Shown in pieces: positions 57,368 through 64,000 of a stretch of 64,000 bases of DNA. Under the pieces are notes generated by a model. That model was not told the origin of the DNA, did no database searches, and worked only from the letters and a program-made list of their open reading frames with translations. Each line of letters opens with the position of its first letter. The stretch's first letter is position 1. Source of the DNA: Rhodocyclaceae bacterium (lineage in GTDB: Bacteria > Pseudomonadota > Gammaproteobacteria > Burkholderiales > Rhodocyclaceae); contig JAGTRP010000005.1 in NCBI GenBank assembly GCA_018261935.1, forward strand, positions 1 to 64,000. The letters are read 5' to 3'. Made by a program: the position numbers and the translations under genes.

Positions 57368-58159
57368 ATGCCCACACTCTCCCGTCTGGCTGCCGTCCTG
57401 GTGGCCGCCGCGGTCCTGACGGCTCCCGTCCTGGCGGCGGACAAGAGCAAGCCTGCCGCTACCGTCAACGGCCAGCCCATCCCGCAAAATCTCTACGATG
57501 CCTTCGCCGCCGAGCAGAAGGCCCAGGGCGCGCCGGATACCCCCGAACTCCAGAACGCCATCAAGGAAGAGCTGGTTCGCCGGGAAATCCTGAGCCAGGA
57601 AGCCAAGAAGAAGGGCATCGACAAGCGTCCCGACGTCGCCGCCAAGATGGACCTCGCCCGCCAGGCCGTCCTGATCCAGTCCTTCCTGTCCGACTATGTG
57701 AAGTCCCACCCGGTGACCGACGAGCAGCTCAAGAAGGAATACGACAACATCAAGGCCCAGCTCGGCAACACCGAGTACAAGGCCCGCCACATCCTGGTGG
57801 ACAAGGAAGAGGACGCCAAGGCCATCATCGCCAAGCTCAACAAGGGCGAACCCTTCTCCGAGCTCGCCAAGCAGTCCAAGGACCCCGGTTCCAAGGACAA
57901 CGGCGGCGAACTGGGCTGGAGCTCCCCCAAGAGCTATGTGAAGCCCTTCGCCGATGCCCTGCAGTCCCTCAAGAAGGGCGAATACACCAAGGATCCGGTG
58001 AAGACCGAATTCGGCTACCACGTCATCCAGCTGGAAGAAACCCGCCCCCTCAATCCGCCGCCCTTCGAGCAGGTCAAGCCCCAGCTCCAGCAACGGGCCA
58101 ACCAGCAGCAGGTCGAGCAGCTCCTCAAGGACCTGCGCGCCAAGGCCAAGGTTCAGTAA
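57368..58159 (+). CDS. periplasmic peptidyl-prolyl cis-trans isomerase (parvulin)
   Basis: 263 residues. The signal peptide ends VLTAPVLAADKS. The N-terminal helical chaperone part (about 28-125) has ATVNGQPIPQNLYDAFAAEQ and the parvulin domain (about 135-230) has ARHILVDKEEDAKAIIAKLN, GGELGWSSPKSYVKPFADAL and KTEFGYHVIQLEETRP. It resembles PrsA/PpiC-like foldases of outer-membrane and secreted proteins. A terminator follows. A TATAAT 39 nt upstream overlaps the bolA stop, but no matching -35 is seen. Confidence 0.92.
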   Translation: MPTLSRLAAVLVAAAVLTAPVLAADKSKPAATVNGQPIPQNLYDAFAAEQKAQGAPDTPELQNAIKEELVRREILSQEAKKKGIDKRPDVAAKMDLARQAVLIQSFLSDYVKSHPVTDEQLKKEYDNIKAQLGNTEYKARHILVDKEEDAKAIIAKLNKGEPFSELAKQSKDPGSKDNGGELGWSSPKSYVKPFADALQSLKKGEYTKDPVKTEFGYHVIQLEETRPLNPPPFEQVKPQLQQRANQQQVEQLLKDLRAKAKVQ

Positions 58160-58187
58160 GCCTTAACCAAACCCGCTGCCCATGCGA

Positions 58188-58223
58188 AAATGCCTGCCAC
58201 GTCCGTGGTGGGCATTTCTTTTT
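58188..58223 (+). terminator. terminator after the PPIase gene
   Basis: AAATGCC and GGCATTT with an inner GCCAC/GTGG stem form a hairpin, followed by CTTTTTT. Confidence 0.8.
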
Positions 58224-58237
58224 CCGGGGGGACAAAC

Positions 58238-59566
58238 ATGGTATTCGGACTAGGCAAACTGTTCGGCCGCAAGGAAGAGCCTGAATCCCCTTCCCCGGCC
58301 CCCACCCCGGCCGGCGGACAGGAATCCGCTTCCGCCTTCATCCGGCGGGACGCCGTCTTCAACCGGGAGCGCCAGCCGGCCGGCCATCTCTTCCGCCTCC
58401 AGCACCTCGATGCCGGACTCGGGGACGCCCCCACCCGCCGCCAGCAGGCCCTCGACGACGCGCTCCTGAAGAGCCTGTGCAGCAGCGCCCGGGAGGAAGG
58501 CTGGGGCAAGAACCTGGCCTTCGTGCCCCTCTCCACGGTTTCCCTGAACAATCCCTGGCTGGACCGGCTGCCGCCCCAGAATACCGTCCTGCTCCTCATG
58601 CTGGCGCCGGAAACCACCGATGCCGCGGCCCTGTCGGCCCGCTGCGCCGCCCTGAAGAACCGGGGGCTGCGCCTGGGCTTCTTCCGCCAGCCCAAGCACC
58701 CGGCCTTCGCCGCCGCCCTCTCCCTGGCCGAGTTCGCCGCCATCGACGTGGCCGCCAGCCAGGGCGGCAATGTCCGGGATTTCTCCATCGCCATCCGCAG
58801 CGACGAGGTCCGCCACCCGGTCACCCTGGTGGCGGTAAATATCGAGGCCAAGGACGATTACCAGCTCTGCCGCCAGTGGCACTTCGACTACTTCCACGGC
58901 CCCTTCATCACCGCCGGGGAAAGCGCCGAGCCGACCCGGGGCGACCCCCACAAGCTGCACCTCCTGCACCTCTTCAACCTGGTCCAGGGGGAAGCCGAGA
59001 ATGCCGAAGTGGCCGCCCTCCTGAAGCAGGACCCCCTGCTCACCTTCCGCATCCTGCGCTACCTCAACTCCGCCGCCATCGGCCTGGCGCGGCCCGTGTC
59101 CTCCATCGACCAGGCCCTCATCCTCCTCGGCCGCCAGCGCCTGGCGCGCTGGCTCTCGGTGCTGCTCTTCTCGGTGAAGGACCCGGATTTCGCCGACTGG
59201 CTCCTGGTGGAGACCTCCCTGGGCCGCGGCCGCATCATGGAGCTCCTGGGGGCCCAGCGCTTCCCTGCCGCCGAGGCGGACCATCTCTTCCTCACCGGCG
59301 TCTTTTCCCGCCTCGACCGCCTGTTGCGCATCCCCTTGGCCGACGCGGTGCGCCAGCTCCTGCTGCCCACCCATATCCGCAACGCACTGCTCGAGCGGAG
59401 CGGCCCCTACGCTCCCCTTCTGGCAGTGGCCGAAGCCTGCGAAGGCTTCGATCCGCCCCGCATGGAAGCGGCCGCCCGGGCCGCCGGCCTCGACCCGGAT
59501 ACCGTCAACCGGGCCCTCCTCGACGCCACCGCCTGGACCAGCGAAATCACCCAGCATTGGGAATAA
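58238..59566 (+). CDS. EAL-HDOD type signalling protein (degenerate EAL)
   Basis: 442 residues. An N-terminal FGLGKLFGRKEEPESP tail leads into a region resembling the YuxH-type EAL fold (about 35-240: DAVFNRERQPAGHLFRLQHL, WHFDYFHGPFITAG) without catalytic EAL residues. The HDOD domain (about 250-430) has LKQDPLLTFRILRYLNSAAI and IDQALILLGRQRLARWLSVL. Such proteins act as adaptors in motility or c-di-GMP signalling. A GGGGGG site 7 nt before the ATG supports the start. Confidence 0.83.
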   Translation: MVFGLGKLFGRKEEPESPSPAPTPAGGQESASAFIRRDAVFNRERQPAGHLFRLQHLDAGLGDAPTRRQQALDDALLKSLCSSAREEGWGKNLAFVPLSTVSLNNPWLDRLPPQNTVLLLMLAPETTDAAALSARCAALKNRGLRLGFFRQPKHPAFAAALSLAEFAAIDVAASQGGNVRDFSIAIRSDEVRHPVTLVAVNIEAKDDYQLCRQWHFDYFHGPFITAGESAEPTRGDPHKLHLLHLFNLVQGEAENAEVAALLKQDPLLTFRILRYLNSAAIGLARPVSSIDQALILLGRQRLARWLSVLLFSVKDPDFADWLLVETSLGRGRIMELLGAQRFPAAEADHLFLTGVFSRLDRLLRIPLADAVRQLLLPTHIRNALLERSGPYAPLLAVAEACEGFDPPRMEAAARAAGLDPDTVNRALLDATAWTSEITQHWE

Positions 59567-59718
59567 TTCCCGCCGCTGCGGAATGCCGAAGGGCCGAGCC
59601 CTCGTGAGCAAACCGGACGGTTGGAAGCGTCGATCAACTGCGGGCTGATTTACAGCCTGATGGCAGCTCGCGATGACGCCATTGGAAGGGCTGCAACCGG
59701 ACCTTCAGCACCAGTTCA

Positions 59719-61488
59719 TCATTCGATCGCAATGCCATACTTCTGCAGCCGGTAAGCCAGCTTGGGCCGGCTGATGCCGAGCAGCCGCGCAGCCTTCGAA
59801 AGATTCCCACCTGCTTCGGCAACAGCCGCGCGCAGCATTGCTGCTTCGGTTTCCTCCAGGCTGGGCATGGTGCCCGGCCGCCGGTATTCCAGTTCCTTGG
59901 CCATCGGGTCGGTGGCCAGAATGATTTCGCCGTTGCGCTTCAAGACATAGGAAGATGCGTCGATCTCCTCCCCGCTGGTGAACAGGTGGCAGAGGTCGAG
60001 GGGATTGCCGTCCTCCGCCAGAATGACGGCGCGCTCGATCATGTTCTCCAGTTCGCGCACGTTGCCCGGCCAATCGTAAGTGAAGATGGCATCGACGGCA
60101 CGCTCCCGGAAGCCGGTAATGATCTTGCCATGCCGCTTGGCGAAGCGCTGCAGGAACCAGTTCATCATCAGCGGGATGTCATCCCGCCGCTCCCGCAGGG
60201 GCGGCACCTTGATGGGAAAGACATTGAGGCGGAAAAAGAGATCCTCGCGGAAATTGCCGGCTTTCACCTCCTCGCGCAGATTGACATTGGTCGCGGCGAT
60301 CAGGCGAACGTCAATCTTGCGGGTACGGGTGTCCCCGACCCGTTCGATTTCGCCCTGCTGCAGGGCGCGGAGCAGCTTGCCCTGAGCGGTGAAGCTCAGG
60401 GTGCCGATTTCGTCCAGGAAGAGCGTACCGCCGTGGGCACGCTCGAAGCGCCCTGGCCGCGATGTGGTGGCGCCGGTGTACCCGCCCTTCTCGACGCCGA
60501 ATAGTTCCGACTCCATCAGGTGCTCGGGGATAGCGGCGCAGTTGATGGCGATGAAAGGCCCGTCGTTGCGCCGGCTCAGGCGGTGCAGGTTGTTGGCAAA
60601 GATTTCCTTGCCGACCCCGCTCTCGCCCAGAAAGAGCACCGTCGCCTCTGTCGGAGCCGCCTTGCTCACCATGTGGCAGACGGTGTTGAAGCCGGCCGAA
60701 ATACCCACCATCCCGAAGCTGTTCTCGTTGGCGGTGGAGATGCGTTCTGCCACCCGGCTCGATTCCGCTGGCGGCGATTGGCGCTTTGGCGCCCATTTCA
60801 CGAAATCGCCGATCTGCAGGAAGCGCAGGTCGTCGTCGGCATCTCCCCATTCCTCCACCGGCTTGCCGACAACACGGCAGCGCGAGTGTCCCATGGCCCG
60901 GCATTCAACTTCCCGCCACAGGATCGGGCGGCCCATGAAAGCACTGGTATAGCCACAGGCATAGCCCAACAGCATCCAGCAGACGCCCTCGTTGCCGATG
61001 CCATAGCTGGCGATATGGGCTTCGGCTTCCGAACAATCGATCAGGTAGAAGTCGCCATAATAGTGGCCGCGCTCGACATCGATTTCGAGGGCGGCCGGCT
61101 CGCAATGGACGATGCCCTCGAGGGAAACCAGCTGGGGACCGGCGAGGAAATCGTCATTGGCCTTGAAGCCGGCGCGGACCTTCCGCGTCATGGCGGCGTC
61201 GTGATTGCCGGCCTGGTAGCCGATGCGGGTGATCAGCCCCCGCGCCGCCTCCTTGCCGAGGCTTTCGATCAGTTCCTGGCGCAGGGAACCGAAAGAACTG
61301 AGGTGCATAAGCATCATGCGCTGATCGTCGAGCCAGATGCGGCCCTGTTGAGGGGCGAAGCGCAGGCGCTTGGCAAGGTCCCGGATGTCCGGCACCGGAA
61401 TCTGTCCGGAAACCGGGCTGGGTTCAGGCAGCCCCGGCTTGACCAGGGACAGCCGTTTGGACGCATTTCTCCCGGAATGCTTCATCAT
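59719..61488 (-). CDS. XylR/DmpR-type sigma-54 activator of aromatic catabolism
   Basis: 589 residues. The XylR_N effector domain (about 30-130) includes FAPQQGRIWLDDQRMMLMHL, and V4R (about 140-210) has YLIDCSEAEAHIASYGIGNE and VCWMLLGYACGYTSAFMGRP with the conserved Cys. The AAA+ domain has Walker A FLGESGVGKEIFANNLHRLS, the sigma-54 contact loop GGYTGA (normally GAFTGA), Walker B GGTLFLDEIGTL and the RLNVFPIKVPPLRERRDDIP sensor. The Fis-type HTH at the end has NLSKAARLLGISRPKLAYRL. It should bind a phenol- or toluene-like effector and activate the oxygenase operon. GGAGGAG precedes ATG 61488. Confidence 0.95.
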   Translation of the reverse strand: MMKHSGRNASKRLSLVKPGLPEPSPVSGQIPVPDIRDLAKRLRFAPQQGRIWLDDQRMMLMHLSSFGSLRQELIESLGKEAARGLITRIGYQAGNHDAAMTRKVRAGFKANDDFLAGPQLVSLEGIVHCEPAALEIDVERGHYYGDFYLIDCSEAEAHIASYGIGNEGVCWMLLGYACGYTSAFMGRPILWREVECRAMGHSRCRVVGKPVEEWGDADDDLRFLQIGDFVKWAPKRQSPPAESSRVAERISTANENSFGMVGISAGFNTVCHMVSKAAPTEATVLFLGESGVGKEIFANNLHRLSRRNDGPFIAINCAAIPEHLMESELFGVEKGGYTGATTSRPGRFERAHGGTLFLDEIGTLSFTAQGKLLRALQQGEIERVGDTRTRKIDVRLIAATNVNLREEVKAGNFREDLFFRLNVFPIKVPPLRERRDDIPLMMNWFLQRFAKRHGKIITGFRERAVDAIFTYDWPGNVRELENMIERAVILAEDGNPLDLCHLFTSGEEIDASSYVLKRNGEIILATDPMAKELEYRRPGTMPSLEETEAAMLRAAVAEAGGNLSKAARLLGISRPKLAYRLQKYGIAIE

Positions 61489-61637
61489 TCTCGTCTCCTC
61501 CGTTGGGTTTTGGTCCGTACCAGCCGATGCTGGCCGGACCTTATGTTTTTCACGGAATTCTAAGGACGAGCCTCAATGCCGTGGGGAAATTGCCACCTTA
61601 TACTCCTTTCGGGTAGGTATCCAGATGGGGCGCGCTC

Positions 61638-63011
61638 TTAGAAGCGGTGGGTGTAGTTGAAGACGAAGTTGTCCTGGGTATGTTCCGAGCGAATCGGTGC
61701 GGCCGTCGATACGTTCGGCAGGCTGGAGTTGCTCAGGGTCTGCTTCAGGGCGTGGGAATAGGCAAAATTCACGGCGTTGGCCCGGTCGAAGTCATAGGAG
61801 AAGCCAGCGGACAGATGCTTGGTCGGCGTTGCCGGGATCACGGCGAACAGCATGTTGTCCGGGATGGCCTGGTTGGAGATGCTGGCCCCCGCGCGCCAGG
61901 TCCAGCGGTCGATCCGGTAGGCGGCTCCGAGGTTCAGGATGGTCACGTCCCGGTAGTTCTGGGGCAGTTCGATGGCCAGGTCACCGCCGCCGTTGGCCGT
62001 GTAGCGAACCCGGATGTCCTTCATGGCATCCTTCCAGCCGATATAGGAAACATCGGCCGCCAGCAGCAGGTTCTCGGTTGCCTGGTGGGCAACGCCGGCC
62101 GTCAGCACCGAAGGCATCTGGAAGTCGACGATGCTGATGTCGCCGGACAGGGGTATCTGGCCGGCCACCGAGCTGATGGCGGTGAGCCGAGCGCGGCCCT
62201 TGAGGTCGGCGAGATGGCTCTTCAGGGTGTAGGACGCCCCGACGCGGGTGCTCTCCGATGCCTTGTAGGTCATGCCGAAGCGTCCGCCCCAGCCCCAGGC
62301 CTCGACGCCGCTATGGATGTCGCTGCCTTTGGAGAGGCTGAAATGGGCGCCTTCCAGCCCCGGGATGCCGCCCAGCACCGGGACGAGGGAGCCCCGGGCG
62401 CGGTTCTGCCCGATCAAGCTGCCGACCTGATCGACGCCGAGGAGAAGATTCAGGTTCAGGCCGGTCCACATGGCCTCGAGGGCAGCGCCGACCGTGAGGC
62501 GATCATTGACCTCCCAGGAGACGCCGACCGGAATCTGGAGCACCAGCAGGCGGCTGGAATTCTCCAGGCCGGTATCGATCCCGCCCGGCGTCCGCGACAG
62601 GAAGCTCGACTTGCCGTATTGCGTGCCGAGGCCGCCGCCGGCATAGGCGCCGACACCCCAGGTCAGGTTCCCGGAACGCCGGGCGTAGCCGGCCTCGGGC
62701 GCGAAATAGGCGCTGGTGATGTCCTTGTGTCCCGAGCGGACGGTTTCGCCGGTGGCGGTATCGGTGATCTTCAGCCGGCTGGTGGTGACCAGGTCGAAAC
62801 CCAGGTCCAGCCGGCTGGTATCGGTTGCCAGGCCGAGGGTGGCCGGGTTGGCCACCAGGGCCGCGCTGCCCACGTCATAGGCGGCGCTGGTGCCGCCCAT
62901 GCCGCGGGAAACCGGGCCGTAGCCCTCAAGACGGAAAACATTGGTGGCGTTCGCTTGGCCAGCCAGGCAGAGGGCACCAAAGATGAGGGCAAGACGGTGA
63001 AGCTGGGGCAT
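61638..63011 (-). CDS. FadL/TodX-type outer-membrane hydrocarbon porin
   Basis: 457 residues. The signal peptide is LHRLALIFGALCLAGQANA. The mature start NVFRLEGYGPVSRGMGGTSA and AALVANPATLGLATD are the FadL hatch signature (NPA). A 14-stranded barrel follows, ending FVFNYTHRF. Aromatic-locus members (TodX, TbuX, XylN) carry toluene or phenol-like compounds across the outer membrane. It lies 11 nt after the reductase gene and upstream of the activator. AAGGAG precedes the ATG. Confidence 0.93.
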   Translation of the reverse strand: MPQLHRLALIFGALCLAGQANATNVFRLEGYGPVSRGMGGTSAAYDVGSAALVANPATLGLATDTSRLDLGFDLVTTSRLKITDTATGETVRSGHKDITSAYFAPEAGYARRSGNLTWGVGAYAGGGLGTQYGKSSFLSRTPGGIDTGLENSSRLLVLQIPVGVSWEVNDRLTVGAALEAMWTGLNLNLLLGVDQVGSLIGQNRARGSLVPVLGGIPGLEGAHFSLSKGSDIHSGVEAWGWGGRFGMTYKASESTRVGASYTLKSHLADLKGRARLTAISSVAGQIPLSGDISIVDFQMPSVLTAGVAHQATENLLLAADVSYIGWKDAMKDIRVRYTANGGGDLAIELPQNYRDVTILNLGAAYRIDRWTWRAGASISNQAIPDNMLFAVIPATPTKHLSAGFSYDFDRANAVNFAYSHALKQTLSNSSLPNVSTAAPIRSEHTQDNFVFNYTHRF

Positions 63012-63022
63012 GCATTCACTCC

Positions 63023-64000
63023 TTATACGAAACGGTCGAAATGGATTTGCTGATAGGGCACCTGGTGCTGGTGCAGCAGCAGGGTCTGGACGGCATCGAT
63101 CATGGGTGGAGGGCCGGCGAAGTAGAACTCGTAGCGCTCCAGGGGGTGCGGCAGGACGCGCTCGATATGCTCGTGCACGAAGCCCGTGGCGCCACGCCAG
63201 TCCGGAGAGGCGCCGGGGGCTGACAGCACCGGCGTGTACGAGAGCCTCCCGCCGCCAAGCAGGCCGGCGCCGAGCATGGCTTCGCCGCAGAGGTCGGCTG
63301 TAGTCCGTACCCCGTCGAAGAAATGAACCGGCGGCGCATCCGGGCGCGCCAGGGCCCCGCGGGTGACCGACAGCATGGGCGCCAGGCCCGAGCCGCCGGC
63401 GATGCAGACGATTTCCCGCTCGATTCCATCGCGCAGATAGGCATGGCCGTAGGGGCCGTCGAAGGGAATCTCATCGCCGATGGCGACCTGGTCGAACAGG
63501 GCGTTGCTGCCACGGCCGCCCGGGACGCGGCGGATGACGAATTGCCACAGGCCGTCGGCATTGGGCCGGTTGGCCATCGAATAGGCGCGGGTCCCCTCAG
63601 TGCCGGGCGGGTACAGCAGAGCGTACTGGCCGGCCAGGAATTCCGCCGGCCATTCGGTGCGCAGGCTGAACTCGCACATGTCGGCGGTCAGCTGCCGCCG
63701 GCCCTCCAGGCGCGCCAGCCCGCGCCGCGGCGGAATGGCGGGCTTGTACTCGTCAGCGCAGCGGACCCGGATGGTGCAGTCGCCCAACGGCCGGCACTGG
63801 CAGGCCAGGCGCTTGCCGCGTTTGCGGTCGCGTTCCGACAGCCCGGGCGCTTCGGCCCACAGGGTTTCAGTATCACCCTCGACAAGGTCGAAGCGGCAGG
63901 CACCACAGCCGCCCACACTACATTCGTGGGGCATGCCGATGCCGGCCCGCAGCGCGCCGCGCAGCAGGGTGTCCTCGTCGGTGGAGACGACAAAGGTCGC
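63023..64000 (-). CDS. oxygenase electron-transfer reductase, [2Fe-2S]/FAD/NAD(P)H (5' truncated by window edge)
   Basis: 325 residues visible; the frame is open to the right edge and the first ATG (63934) is internal. The plant-type ferredoxin domain has CSVGGCGACRFDL and the last Cys in KRLACQCRPLG. The FAD domain has TRAYSMANRP (RxYS) and the NAD domain has CIAGGSGLAPMLS and YFAGPPPMIDAV. This matches reductases of soluble diiron monooxygenases (TmoF, TbuC, DmpP type). Followed by porin and XylR-type activator, it should be the terminal component of a toluene/phenol monooxygenase operon lying beyond the window. Confidence 0.92.
   Translation of the reverse strand, partial: ATFVVSTDEDTLLRGALRAGIGMPHECSVGGCGACRFDLVEGDTETLWAEAPGLSERDRKRGKRLACQCRPLGDCTIRVRCADEYKPAIPPRRGLARLEGRRQLTADMCEFSLRTEWPAEFLAGQYALLYPPGTEGTRAYSMANRPNADGLWQFVIRRVPGGRGSNALFDQVAIGDEIPFDGPYGHAYLRDGIEREIVCIAGGSGLAPMLSVTRGALARPDAPPVHFFDGVRTTADLCGEAMLGAGLLGGGRLSYTPVLSAPGASPDWRGATGFVHEHIERVLPHPLERYEFYFAGPPPMIDAVQTLLLHQHQVPYQQIHFDRFV

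Overview
The window is a GC-rich, densely coded chromosomal segment of a betaproteobacterium, most likely Rhodocyclales. The evidence is the sdhCDAB-sdhE-gltA-sucA-odhB-lpdA order, a DUF2863 gene, a PEP-CTERM surface protein behind a sigma-54 promoter, and the end of a toluene/phenol-type monooxygenase cluster. I saw no rRNA, tRNA, CRISPR array or insertion sequence. Both ends cut genes: a sulfhydrylase on the left and an oxygenase reductase on the right.

Layout. 1-6.9 kb: end of metY, then on the minus strand a Lon-like protease, a secretin-N-type protein, an HD-GYP protein and zapE. 7-17.6 kb: a minus-strand TCA block running sdhC-D-A-B-E, gltA, sucA, odhB, lpdA. 17.7-21.4 kb: a GntR/UTRA regulator divergent from mdh, then a CitE-like lyase and truC. 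21.4-24 kb: a CBS-domain protein divergent from minCDE. 24-29 kb: an MBL-fold hydrolase, a cytochrome c, the PEP-CTERM protein, an unrecognised protein and ada. 29-31.7 kb: acnB. A palindromic motif related to the one between the GntR gene and mdh also lies before acnB, suggesting one TCA regulon.

31.8-45.5 kb is the accessory core. It holds a pyruvyltransferase-like protein divergent from an alkaline-phosphatase-fold phosphodiesterase. Next is a three-gene cassette: an acetolactate-synthase-like ThDP enzyme and two overlapping, diverged citrate-synthase/citryl-CoA-lyase-fold proteins. After these come a TonB-dependent receptor, a periplasmic binding protein with no transporter, and a 1344-residue hybrid kinase that also carries GGDEF and EAL domains. 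The ThDP plus paired citrate-synthase-like cassette is the best candidate here for an undescribed system: both citrate-synthase-like proteins appear to lack the family's catalytic His and Asp. The neighbouring receptor/binding-protein/kinase set looks like a sensory unit controlling c-di-GMP.

45.5-50 kb holds repair and housekeeping genes (nfi, ykgJ-like, dusC-like, an orphan PIN protein, yaaA) with two poorly characterised proteins. 51-55.6 kb is a tightly overlapping biotin operon bioA-F-H-C-D without bioB. 55.6-59.6 kb holds a stand-alone Hpt protein, septation protein A, YciI, BolA, a periplasmic PPIase and an EAL-HDOD-type protein. 59.7-64 kb, minus strand, is the downstream end of an aromatic monooxygenase locus: reductase, FadL/TodX-type porin and XylR/DmpR-type sigma-54 activator, an arrangement like the tbu toluene locus.
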